From positions 62,001 through 126,000 of the forward strand of contig NZ_JAASRW010000010.1 in assembly GCF_011761355.1 (NCBI RefSeq): 64,000 bases of DNA, read 5' to 3'. The translations under genes were made by a program, and so were the position numbers. The notes beneath the pieces are model-generated. The model was not told the DNA's origin. It saw only the letters and a program-made list of their open reading frames with translations, and ran no database searches. Positions 27,015 through 36,206 of this stretch are shown here, piece by piece. The number at the start of each line of letters is the position of its first letter. Position 1 is the stretch's first letter. This DNA is from Paenibacillus lupini. GTDB lineage: Bacteria > Bacillota > Bacilli > Paenibacillales > Paenibacillaceae.

Positions 27015-28592
27015 ATGAAAAAGAAGATCCGCATTATGTCGTTAGCCCTCGCAGCTACGATGTCACTGAGCGTTATGCTCTCGGCATGCAGCTCCAATAA
27101 TGGCAATGGCAACACGCCAAGCAACAGCGGTGGCAGCAACACTCCTAAGGAAAGCTCGCAGACAGAAGGAACAGAGCCGTCTAAAGAGCCGGAAAAAGAG
27201 GTAACCCTGAAGTTCTACTTCGGTGGTGACAAGAAAGCGGCTACGGACGAAGTATGGTCCAAGGTCAGCGATTATGTGAAAGAAAAAGGACTCAATATTA
27301 AATTCGATATTAACTTTATTCCGTTTGGCGATTTCAAAGATAAAATGCTCGTAATGGCTGCTTCCGGCGATAAGTGGGATATGAACTTTGACGGCGACTG
27401 GCTGTCGTATAAACAGATGGCTGCCAAAGGCTCGTATATGACGTTAAACGATCTGCTGCCTGAATATGCACCTAACCTGTATAAGAAATATGAGGAGCAA
27501 GGTACACTTGGCGCTGCAACGGTAAATGGCAACATTGTTGGCCTGCCGTGGACAATGAAGATGAATGAGCGTAAATTCATCGCTTGGCGCTCTGATCTGA
27601 CAGAGAAAGCAGGACTGGATATTCCAGAAGGCTCTGTAAAAACGATTGAAGATATGGACAAATTGCTTCGTCAGATGAAAGAAGCTTACCCGAACGAAAG
27701 AATTTCTCGTACGACTCCGCTTTCGATCTACATGATTCGTGATGAGTGGGTAGACTTGAACTTCCATGGTCTTGGCTTCTACTTGAGCGATCCAGCTGTA
27801 AAAGTACAGCCAGTTGAGCAGCAGCCGTTCTACCTGGAAGCTTCTAAGCTTGCGAAAGTATGGTATGACGATAACCTCATCAACCGTGATGCGATGATCG
27901 ACAAGACCGATGAAGCAGCTGAGTGGAGAAACGGTAAGAAGCTTGTTACGGTTACTTCTCATGAATGGGTAGAAGCAAACCCTGGCTTCGCCGATCCGAC
28001 ATACAAACTGGTCGCTTCTGAATTCTACCCTGACAAACGTTTCATTAACCGTACCGCACTTGCTAACGTGGTAGCCATTAACCGCAACTCGAAGAATGCT
28101 GATCGTGTTCTGCGCTTCCTCGATATGATGGAGACGGACAAAACCTTGTATGACCTTGTACAATACGGTATTGAAGGCAAAACGTATGTCCTGAACGGTG
28201 ATACAGCGGAATATCCGGATGGCATGGAAACAACAACAAGTAACTACATGGAGTGGGGCGGCCAATGGGCGTTCTGGAAGCCGCAATTCATGCGTCCAAC
28301 GATGACTTACGGAGCTGACTTCTGGGTGAATGAAGCGAAGTTCGCAAGTGAGCCTAATAATGTCAACTCGCCAATCGACGGTCTCTTCCTTGCTGAAGAT
28401 ACAATGAAGAACGAAGTGGCCAAACGTGATGCAGCAAGTGACGAGCTCAGCAGACCAATTGAGTTTGGTGTTGTGAAAGACGTAGAGAAATCGGTTAATG
28501 ATTACATCGCAGCACAAAAGAAAAACGGTCTCGATACCATTATCACAGAGACTCAAAAACAAATTGATGCATTCCTTGCTAACAAGAAGTAA
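27015..28592 (+). CDS. Extracellular solute-binding lipoprotein, LplA/YtcQ type
   Basis: Oligosaccharide-binding lipoprotein of 525 residues. The signal peptide ends in LSAC (C25), followed by a flexible N/G/S/T-rich tether and the long binding domain typical of importers for larger glycans. GGGAGAGG precedes the ATG. It is the third gene of the importer set, closed by a terminator, and directly before the gene for the SLH-anchored surface protein. This suggests that it captures products released by that protein. Confidence 0.92.
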   Translation: MKKKIRIMSLALAATMSLSVMLSACSSNNGNGNTPSNSGGSNTPKESSQTEGTEPSKEPEKEVTLKFYFGGDKKAATDEVWSKVSDYVKEKGLNIKFDINFIPFGDFKDKMLVMAASGDKWDMNFDGDWLSYKQMAAKGSYMTLNDLLPEYAPNLYKKYEEQGTLGAATVNGNIVGLPWTMKMNERKFIAWRSDLTEKAGLDIPEGSVKTIEDMDKLLRQMKEAYPNERISRTTPLSIYMIRDEWVDLNFHGLGFYLSDPAVKVQPVEQQPFYLEASKLAKVWYDDNLINRDAMIDKTDEAAEWRNGKKLVTVTSHEWVEANPGFADPTYKLVASEFYPDKRFINRTALANVVAINRNSKNADRVLRFLDMMETDKTLYDLVQYGIEGKTYVLNGDTAEYPDGMETTTSNYMEWGGQWAFWKPQFMRPTMTYGADFWVNEAKFASEPNNVNSPIDGLFLAEDTMKNEVAKRDAASDELSRPIEFGVVKDVEKSVNDYIAAQKKNGLDTIITETQKQIDAFLANKK

Positions 28593-28622
28593 TAACAACT
28601 AACATACTGCACAGACACATGA

Positions 28623-28665
28623 AGAGAAGCCGACCTGATGACACCTATAGGGGCTTCTCTTTTTT
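28623..28665 (+). terminator. Terminator of the importer operon
   Basis: AGAGAAGCC pairs with GGCTTCTCT, followed by TTTTTT. The surface-protein gene therefore probably has its own promoter or read-through. Confidence 0.8.
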
Positions 28666-28721
28666 CATGACTATGTAAGCGGATACAGACCAAATACATC
28701 TGCAAAAATGGAGGTTTGATT

Positions 28722-31700
28722 GTGATAACGAACCAAAATTGGACAAAAGTACGTGCTCAAATGGCGAGACTACTCGTTATGCTGATGATTTTCTCTTCTG
28801 TTGGTTTCATTGGTTTGCCTAGTGTTCATGCGGCGGATGAAGCTGCTGATGATGTGAGTATTACCCTTGGGGAAACCCCGGTTGAGAATGGTCTATCCGG
28901 CAGAGCGGGCGATAATGGAGATGGACTTCTGACGGGGACGGAAGCGGATATCCCTTATTGGCAGACGAACAAGGCGGAAGGTACCACTTACTTCTATATG
29001 AACGTCAGCGATGATTATTTATTCGACAGCTCTGATTATAACGTTGATGTGACCCTTCGCTATTATGATGCGGGAAGCGGAAGTTTCCTGCTCCAATATG
29101 ATGCGCAGTCGGCTGCCTTTAAGGATAGCGCCAAGTTTACTTATGGCGACACGAAGACGTGGAAGGACTATACCTTTAATCTGACGGATGCGAAGTTCGC
29201 CAACCGCACGAACGACACCGACTTTCGGATTGCGATTGAAGGTGGAGGTATTAACAGTGAGCTAAATCCGGATTTGAAGCTGGCAAGTGTTACCGTCAAG
29301 AAGACGCCTAAGCAACCGACGGTTCCTGAAGAGCCGGAAACATCGGATCCAGGAATCATTTTGGGTGAGACACCGGTATCTAATGGCATTACGGCAAAAC
29401 CTGGCGATGGGGCAGCAGAGCATTTGCTGACAGGCGAAATCGCGGGAAAAACGTATTGGCAAACGAATCAAACGATTAGCCCAACGGTTCATGGCGATAA
29501 TATTCTCTATTTTTACTTTAATGTAGATGATGCTTACTTGTATGACAATTCAGACCAGGATGTTTTTGTAACGGTCGAATATTATGACAGCGGCAGCGGC
29601 AGCATGAAGCTGCAGTACGACTCGCAATCTGCAGCGTTCAAGGATGCACCAGAGTTTACTTATACTAATACGAATACATGGAAAAAACATACCTTCAAGC
29701 TTGGCGATGCCAAGTTCGCTAACCGTGCAAACGAAGGAGATTTCCGCCTTCAAGTATCCGGGCCGGGAGCGCTTGGAAGCAGTCCCGATCTGCATATTGC
29801 ATCGGTTACGGTGAAGAAGCAGCAACAGCTGAACTTTGATACAGCGACCAAAGTCTACGACACGGTCTATCCAACGGATGACGTTGTCATTGCCGATATG
29901 AGCGTGGAGGATTTTGGCGCAGTTGGCGACGGTATAACAGATGACACGAAAGCATTCGAGGATGCGCTGGCGGCAGCTGGCAACAAGGCGGGCGGAGTTG
30001 TTTTTGCGCCTGCTGGCACCTATAAGCTGACTAGACATCTGATCGTACCAACTGGCGTTACGCTGCGTGGTGACTGGAACAGTCCGGAGGCTTCAGGAGG
30101 CGAGGTTGAAGGAACGATCCTTGCTGTATATGCAGACAAAGGAAGTGATAATGGCCCAAGCTTCCTGCAGCTGGCACCGGTGAGCGGCGTGACGAACTTG
30201 TCCGTCTGGTATCCGGAGCAGTCGGTTAGCTCGCCAGTTGCTTATCCGTGGACATTCGAGCAGTTGTCGGGCGACAGCATGACGATCAAGAATGTGACGC
30301 TTGTCAATTCCTATAACGGGATCAAGATTGGTCCATCCTGGAATGAGCTTCACTATGTCCGTAATTTGTATGGTACAGCACTTAAAACAGGGATCTTCCT
30401 CGACTACACGACGGATATCGGAAGATTGGAGCATGTAAGACTGTCGTCTTCGTATTGGGCTGACTCGGGTCTTGCAGGTTCACCTCAAGAAGCAGATTTG
30501 AAGTCGTATATGACGACCAATTCGGAAGGTATTGTGATGGGCCGGTCGGATTGGGAGTATATGTCGGACATTCATATTGCCGATTTCAAGACGGGGATGC
30601 GTATTACAACAAGAACAGGCAGCCTGGAGACGGCAAATGCTCAGCTCTACAAAATTAATATTGAAGACTGTAATGTGGCTTTGAAAATCGAAGGCGTTAA
30701 CGATTTTGGCCTGCTTGTCTCGGACAGCAGCTTCAAAGCAAATGTCGGCACCGAGCCTACAGCGGTATATGCTACAGAAGGCTTCCATTCGATTGCGCAG
30801 TTCAATACGGTGACGTTTGGCGGCAATCCACATCATGCTGTTGTGAATGAAGGCAGCGGGGTATTGTCCTTCGAGAACAGTACGTTTGAGAATTGGGATG
30901 CTCAAGGCGGCGGTTATGCTATTGAAGCAAAGGGAGGCTCACTCCTGTTAGGTCAGTCGAGCTTCGCTAAGGCTTCGAACCACGTGAAGCTGGAAGGCAG
31001 CGTTACTACTGTTAATTCAATCAATTCCGGGCTTAACGGCAGCTTGGCTGTTATGGATGAGAGCGAAGCAGCGGAGGTTAGTGTCCGTCAAGGTGCTCAG
31101 TATACACTTGAGCAGCTGCCTGAAGTAGCAGCACTTGATCTGGCAAATAGGCCAAAACCATCAAGTAACAGCCTGTTTGATATTACGGCAGCACCTTATG
31201 AGGCTGACAGCACTGGTGAATCAGATGTATCGGCAATTATCCAGCAGGCGCTTGATGATGCTGATGCAGCAGGAGGCGGTACGGTTTATTTACCGGCTGG
31301 TATATACCGTGCTAATGATCCATTAAACGTTCCAAGCGGTGTTGAGCTGCGTGGTTCATGGGATGTTCCGCATCATACGATTGGCGGCGGTACTGTTTTA
31401 TTCACAAATCATGGTGAGAACGATCCGGATGGTGTTCCATTCCTGTCACTTGAGCAGGATGCCGGCTTAAGAGGCTTGTCGGTCTATTACGATGAGCAAA
31501 GCTGGACGAATGTGAAGCCTTATGCCTGGACGGTGCGGGGTCAAGGAACAGGAGTATATCTAATTGATACAACGCTAATCAACCCGTACAAAGGCGTGGA
31601 CTTTGGTTCCCATGATACAAGTGGGCACTATATCGATTACGTTGCGGGTTCACCACTTATGGAAGGTATTTTCCTTGGCGGCGGTTCTGAAGACGGATTA

Positions 31701-34676
31701 ATGCGTAACGTACAGTTCAACCCGCATTATTACGGGCGTAACAATTTCCCTAACCATCCTTCTACGGATCAGGATTTTGATGCGGTATGGAGCTACCAGA
31801 AGGAAAATCTGGATGCATTCCGGATTGGTGATGTGAAAGGCGAAACGATCTTTAATACATTTGTGTATGGTTCGAAATACGGTATTCATTTTGAGGAGCA
31901 GAATGGCGTTGGCCCTGAAGCCATTGTGATCGGCCATGGTACAGACGGCAGTAAGAAGGGCGCCGTTCTGGATGCTGCTGGCGAAGCGGGCCTTACGCTG
32001 ATTAACACTGAGCTTGTCTCAATGAGTTCCTCCGACAAAGTGTATGTTGTAGTTGGAGAAGATTTTGACTCCAAGGCTGTCTTCTTTAACTCTTCGATGT
32101 GGGGAGATACAACTCGTTCCTTTGATATTTTCGGAGGAGACGTTCGTATCCAGCAAAGTAACTTTACGAGAGTAGGACAACGCGGCATCAATGCTGTTGG
32201 CGGCGATATTACGCTCTATGATTCCTACTTCCAGCAGCCAAATACGAATCATGTGTATGCTGGCCCAGACATTGAGAAGCTGGTTATCGCTAACAACCTG
32301 TTCAAAGGCGGCCTGCAGCTGGTAAATGAAGCAGGTACGAAAGTAACAGGAACGAATTTGGTTCCGGTATCGCTGGATCTGGTGAAGGGTGAGTTTGATG
32401 AAAGTCATCCGGCAAATGCGAATTTTGCGCTGAAGTTGACTAATATGACAGAATCGGCACCACTTGCTGGCAAGATTGAAGTCATTTCACCGGACAGCTA
32501 CAAAGATCTATTCGTACCCGTTCGCTTCCAGAATATCGCGCTTGGAGAGAGTGTATTGATTAAGCTCCCTTATCTGTCGGGCGATACGCTGAAGTATAAA
32601 GTGACGCTGGATAATGGGTATTCCTATGTGACTCAGGTGAAAACGGCACAGTCGTTCGCGACCCGTCTCGATGAAGAGAGCGAGGTTCAGCCTGTCATTG
32701 ATATTTCAAGTGCAGTTAATTACTCAAGCCTAGGCGGCAATTGGGGCGGCAAGGACGACCTGAGTGCACAATCAACTGTGCGTTGGGATGATGATAATTT
32801 GTACGTGACGGTTCGTGCCACGGATAATACGCATTACCAGACGTGGACAAACGGCGATATTTGGCAGGGCGACAGCTTGCAGCTTGGTATCGATTTATCG
32901 AGAAAAGATGGTTCTGCCAGCCAAAATGTTAACGAGCTTGGTTTTGCGCTGACGAATGGCGGTACGGTATCGAAATGGAGATGGCGTGCGCCTGCTGGCG
33001 TAGCAGCTGGAGCTTTTAACGCAGCGGATGCTGTTATTACAAGAGATGAAGCGACGCATGCGACGATCTATGAGATTACTCTTCCAATCTCTGCGCTTCA
33101 TGGTGCGGGATATACCTTCTCACCGGAGGATCCGCTTGGTCTGACGATCCTTCTTAATGAACATGATGGCGCAGGCCGCGCTGGTTTTATCGAATATAAC
33201 CAAGGGATTGGAACAAGCAAAGATGCAACACAATTTGGCGATCTGTATTTGCTTGGCTCCGATTATGGAAGCCTGCTCGCGCAATCGGCTGAAGCAGCGG
33301 TTGCTGCGGCTGAACAAGCGAAGGATGTTACAAGCATTGATGCGGCAGCGAACTTTGTCAGCTTGCTTCCGCAAGGAACAGTGAAGTCTGGACTAGCAGC
33401 GAGACTGACAGCAATTGGCGGGACAACAAATCCAGGGCCTGGTACAGGATCTGGCTCAGGCTCTGGTTCTGGTCAAGTTGATCAGCCGAAAGTAACAGTT
33501 AAGGCAGATGGAACGGTACAAGTGGAGGGCACTGCTGTTGTAGATGCAAGCTCAAAGAATGCGAAGCTTTCCTTAACGGCAACATTGCTTGATCAAGCGT
33601 TCTCCAAAGCAGCAGATCAAGACGGCAAGAAAAAGATTACGGTTGTGCTGTCTGCTGCTAGTGGAGCAACCGGTTATTCTTTGGAACTTCCGTCTGGTTA
33701 TTTGACTCAGCAATCATCGAATCAGCAGATTGAGCTCGTAACACCATCTGGAACAATTCTACTATCTAGTGATATGCTGACGCCTGATGCGAGTAAGCTT
33801 GGCCAAACTGTCATCATCAGCATCGGAAATGCGGACAAAAGTGGTTGGAGTGAAGAACTGCAGAAGAAGATTGGAGATCGTCCAGTTGTTGATCTGACTG
33901 TACAATCTTCGGGTCACACCGTTGACTGGCATAACAGCCACTCACCGGTTACGGTATCACTTCCTTATGCCCCTTCGGTGACTGAGAAAGTGGATACAAA
34001 TAAGCTGACCATCTGGTATATTGACGGAAGCGGCAAATCGTTCCCTGTACCAAACGCACGTTATGATGCAGCTGGCGGACAGATCGTATTCACTACAAAA
34101 CATTTTAGCCAGTATGCGGTTGCATATGTGCAAAAATTGTTTGCAGATTTGAACGGATACGGATGGGCGAAAGAAGCGATTGAGGTGCTTGCGTCAAAAG
34201 GTATTATTAACGGTGTATCGGAAACGGCATTTAATCCGGGTGCATCTATCAAACGGGCGGACTTCGTGAAGCTGCTCGTAGATACACTTGGACTCACTTC
34301 GGATGCTCCAGGCAGCTTTGCAGATGTGCAGGCAAATCGTTATTATGCTGAAGCTGTTGGCATTGCGAAGTCTCTTGGTATTACTAATGGTGCCGGTGGT
34401 AATCGATTTAATCCGGAAGCACCAATCACGAGAGAAGAAGCGGCAACGTTTATCGAACGTGCTCTCGCAGCTGTGAAGGCCGGTCTACCGGTTGGCACAG
34501 AGGATGTGCTTGGGGCTTATAAGGATGCGAATCAAATATCGGCTTATGCGAAGGGAAGTATAAGCTCGCTGGTGAAGGCCGGACTCTTGCAGGGTCATGA
34601 TGGAATGCTGGAGCCCAAAGGCCAATTAACACGAGCGGAAGCAGCGGTTCTATTCTACCGAATTTATAATCGTTAA
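28722..34676 (+). CDS. SLH-anchored multidomain surface protein with two pectate-lyase-superfamily beta-helices
   Basis: Very large exported protein of 1984 residues. Order: signal peptide (1-38, ending VHAADE); two similar beta-sandwich modules of about 150 residues each (about 46-195 and 212-370), both starting LGETPV and ending ASVTVKK; a first beta-helix of the Pectate_lyase_3 type (about 390-815), opening VEDFGAVGDGITDDT; a second (about 820-1210) opening with SDVSAIIQQALDDA and GTVYLPAGIYRAN; a linker sandwich; a CBM9-like domain (about 1323-1515) with DDDNLYVTVRATD; a G/S/P linker; a module common before SLH domains; and three SLH domains (about 1808-1984) that bind cell-wall polymer. 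GTG at 28722 follows GGAGG by 7 bp. It should act at the cell surface as lyase, hydrolase or glycan-binding scaffold; the substrate is unknown. Confidence 0.88.
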   Translation: MITNQNWTKVRAQMARLLVMLMIFSSVGFIGLPSVHAADEAADDVSITLGETPVENGLSGRAGDNGDGLLTGTEADIPYWQTNKAEGTTYFYMNVSDDYLFDSSDYNVDVTLRYYDAGSGSFLLQYDAQSAAFKDSAKFTYGDTKTWKDYTFNLTDAKFANRTNDTDFRIAIEGGGINSELNPDLKLASVTVKKTPKQPTVPEEPETSDPGIILGETPVSNGITAKPGDGAAEHLLTGEIAGKTYWQTNQTISPTVHGDNILYFYFNVDDAYLYDNSDQDVFVTVEYYDSGSGSMKLQYDSQSAAFKDAPEFTYTNTNTWKKHTFKLGDAKFANRANEGDFRLQVSGPGALGSSPDLHIASVTVKKQQQLNFDTATKVYDTVYPTDDVVIADMSVEDFGAVGDGITDDTKAFEDALAAAGNKAGGVVFAPAGTYKLTRHLIVPTGVTLRGDWNSPEASGGEVEGTILAVYADKGSDNGPSFLQLAPVSGVTNLSVWYPEQSVSSPVAYPWTFEQLSGDSMTIKNVTLVNSYNGIKIGPSWNELHYVRNLYGTALKTGIFLDYTTDIGRLEHVRLSSSYWADSGLAGSPQEADLKSYMTTNSEGIVMGRSDWEYMSDIHIADFKTGMRITTRTGSLETANAQLYKINIEDCNVALKIEGVNDFGLLVSDSSFKANVGTEPTAVYATEGFHSIAQFNTVTFGGNPHHAVVNEGSGVLSFENSTFENWDAQGGGYAIEAKGGSLLLGQSSFAKASNHVKLEGSVTTVNSINSGLNGSLAVMDESEAAEVSVRQGAQYTLEQLPEVAALDLANRPKPSSNSLFDITAAPYEADSTGESDVSAIIQQALDDADAAGGGTVYLPAGIYRANDPLNVPSGVELRGSWDVPHHTIGGGTVLFTNHGENDPDGVPFLSLEQDAGLRGLSVYYDEQSWTNVKPYAWTVRGQGTGVYLIDTTLINPYKGVDFGSHDTSGHYIDYVAGSPLMEGIFLGGGSEDGLMRNVQFNPHYYGRNNFPNHPSTDQDFDAVWSYQKENLDAFRIGDVKGETIFNTFVYGSKYGIHFEEQNGVGPEAIVIGHGTDGSKKGAVLDAAGEAGLTLINTELVSMSSSDKVYVVVGEDFDSKAVFFNSSMWGDTTRSFDIFGGDVRIQQSNFTRVGQRGINAVGGDITLYDSYFQQPNTNHVYAGPDIEKLVIANNLFKGGLQLVNEAGTKVTGTNLVPVSLDLVKGEFDESHPANANFALKLTNMTESAPLAGKIEVISPDSYKDLFVPVRFQNIALGESVLIKLPYLSGDTLKYKVTLDNGYSYVTQVKTAQSFATRLDEESEVQPVIDISSAVNYSSLGGNWGGKDDLSAQSTVRWDDDNLYVTVRATDNTHYQTWTNGDIWQGDSLQLGIDLSRKDGSASQNVNELGFALTNGGTVSKWRWRAPAGVAAGAFNAADAVITRDEATHATIYEITLPISALHGAGYTFSPEDPLGLTILLNEHDGAGRAGFIEYNQGIGTSKDATQFGDLYLLGSDYGSLLAQSAEAAVAAAEQAKDVTSIDAAANFVSLLPQGTVKSGLAARLTAIGGTTNPGPGTGSGSGSGSGQVDQPKVTVKADGTVQVEGTAVVDASSKNAKLSLTATLLDQAFSKAADQDGKKKITVVLSAASGATGYSLELPSGYLTQQSSNQQIELVTPSGTILLSSDMLTPDASKLGQTVIISIGNADKSGWSEELQKKIGDRPVVDLTVQSSGHTVDWHNSHSPVTVSLPYAPSVTEKVDTNKLTIWYIDGSGKSFPVPNARYDAAGGQIVFTTKHFSQYAVAYVQKLFADLNGYGWAKEAIEVLASKGIINGVSETAFNPGASIKRADFVKLLVDTLGLTSDAPGSFADVQANRYYAEAVGIAKSLGITNGAGGNRFNPEAPITREEAATFIERALAAVKAGLPVGTEDVLGAYKDANQISAYAKGSISSLVKAGLLQGHDGMLEPKGQLTRAEAAVLFYRIYNR

Positions 34677-34685
34677 TAAGTGTGA

Positions 34686-34723
34686 AAGGAGCCAGATTCC
34701 ATGCAGGAATCTGGCTCCTTTTT
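34686..34723 (+). terminator. Terminator of the surface-protein gene
   Basis: AAGGAGCCAGATTCC pairs perfectly with GGAATCTGGCTCCTT, followed by TTT. Confidence 0.88.
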
Positions 34724-34898
34724 GGCGTATTATTAGCGTACTACACAAGCTTTTAGACAAATGAGAAAAACTCCTATCGGAGTACTTCGAAGATGAGCGA
34801 CCGCGTTTAAGCGGAAGTTTTTATCGCCAATCGTAATGATTTTCTTTACGCTTTATCGCTTTAAAGAACTTAAACTTTCCGATGTGGTAAAAAAGACA

Positions 34899-34912
34899 AG
34901 TAAGCGCTTACT
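34899..34912. promoter_or_regulatory. cre-like or LacI-type operator
   Basis: AGTAAGCGCTTACT is a perfect 14-bp palindrome with the CG centre and TAA arms of CcpA (cre) and other LacI-family sites. It differs from the cre consensus only at the outer positions. It lies 48 bp before the Gfo/Idh gene start, so it could give catabolite control of that gene. Confidence 0.5.
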
Positions 34913-34959
34913 AGACTGCAGACACAGGCATGGCTATTAATGTTGGGAGGCTGTATGTG

Positions 34960-35928
34960 ATGAGTACAATTCGGATTGGATTTATTGGCACGGGAGGTAT
35001 TGCCGGCTGGCATGCGAAACAACTGCTGGAGCTCCCTGAGGTTCAAATTACGGCGCTTGCGGATACAAGCGAAAGCAATCGCCTTGCTTTTGTAGAGAAA
35101 TTTGGTTTGCAGGATGCCAGGTTGTTTTCCGAATATGAGGATATGTTGGAAGAAGGGGAGCTTGACGCGGTTGTCATCTGTTCGCCGCATACGCTTCACT
35201 TCAGACAAGCCTATGATGTATTGGACCATAATCTGCATGTTCTGATTGAGAAACCGATGACCTGCTCATCGGAGGAAGCTGAGCAGCTGATTCAGAAGGC
35301 CAAGCAGACGGAGAAAGTGATGCAGGTATCGTACCAGCGGCATTTTCAGCCAGAGTTTTTGTACATCCGGGAAGCGATCCAAAGTGGAGTGATCGGGAAG
35401 GTTACTTCCGTAACGGCATCGCTTTTCCAAGAGTGGTACCAGCTTACAACCGATACTTGGCGGCAGATTCCATCGTTATCCGGAGGCGGGTTCCTAATGG
35501 ATTCGGGAAGCCATATTATCGATGTGCTGCTATGGACAACCGGGCTGACTCCTGAGGACGTTCAATCGCGAATTAATAGCCATGGCGCACCAGTTGAGAT
35601 TGATTCCTTTACTTCGATCAAGTTTGAGGAAGGTGCTATTGCTAGTTTGAACTTCGTTGGCTATGCACCTGGCTGGCATGAGACGTTTGCGTTCTGCGGG
35701 GAGGAAGGCGGGATCTTCTACGATAACGGTAAGATCACACTTCGTCGTATGGGCAAGGAAACCATCGTTCCAGAGCTGCCCGAACCCGTCACCAACCAAG
35801 ATAAAAGCTTCATCGACGCCATCCTCGGCCGTCATGAAGTACTCGTCCCTGGAGAGTTCGCACTCAAAGTGGTGCGCCTCAGCGAAATGATCTATCAAGC
35901 AGCTGGCTACGAGCCGCTGAAGAGATAA
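34960..35928 (+). CDS. Gfo/Idh/MocA-family NAD(P)-dependent oxidoreductase
   Basis: Cytosolic sugar or sugar-acid dehydrogenase of 322 residues. The N-terminal Rossmann fold has GFIGTGGIAGWHA, and the catalytic lysine K98 sits in the EKP motif (IEKPMTCSSEEA). The C-terminal domain contains GGGFLMDSGSHIIDVLLW, with the conserved D/H pair. I use the ATG at 34960, which follows GGGAGG by 9 bp; the open frame continues to 34930 without a better site. Substrate is unknown. It probably processes sugars delivered by the adjacent importer and is closed by its own strong terminator. Confidence 0.9.
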   Translation: MSTIRIGFIGTGGIAGWHAKQLLELPEVQITALADTSESNRLAFVEKFGLQDARLFSEYEDMLEEGELDAVVICSPHTLHFRQAYDVLDHNLHVLIEKPMTCSSEEAEQLIQKAKQTEKVMQVSYQRHFQPEFLYIREAIQSGVIGKVTSVTASLFQEWYQLTTDTWRQIPSLSGGGFLMDSGSHIIDVLLWTTGLTPEDVQSRINSHGAPVEIDSFTSIKFEEGAIASLNFVGYAPGWHETFAFCGEEGGIFYDNGKITLRRMGKETIVPELPEPVTNQDKSFIDAILGRHEVLVPGEFALKVVRLSEMIYQAAGYEPLKR

Positions 35929-35936
35929 CAGAAAAG

Positions 35937-35982
35937 GGCTGGAGCAAAGGTCGTTAACAGACCTTTGCTCCAGCCTATTTTT
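35937..35982 (+). terminator. Strong terminator after the oxidoreductase gene
   Basis: GGCTGGAGCAAAGGTC pairs perfectly with GACCTTTGCTCCAGCC, then TATTTTT. The following dehydratase gene must have its own promoter in the 230-bp gap. Confidence 0.9.
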
Positions 35983-36206
35983 CATGTTTGTCTGGACTCA
36001 GCCTCTGAGAGGCTGAAAACGGCCTAACAGCGAGGAAAACTGATGGACCCGAGTGCTGAAAGGCTTTCTAGCGCAACGATAAGCACGTAAACATAGCTGG
36101 AGCGAAAGAAGCCAATATTGCGACAGAAAGTTTAAAGATGTCTCATTTAGCATGCCTGTGAACAGGCTTAGAATGGTAGGAAGCACGACAAGAGGAGGGC
36201 AATAGG

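Noticed and set aside
27444..28598. 384-residue open frame on the minus strand
   Set aside because: It lies wholly opposite the binding-protein gene, has no ribosome binding site, and its translation has no domain-like pattern.
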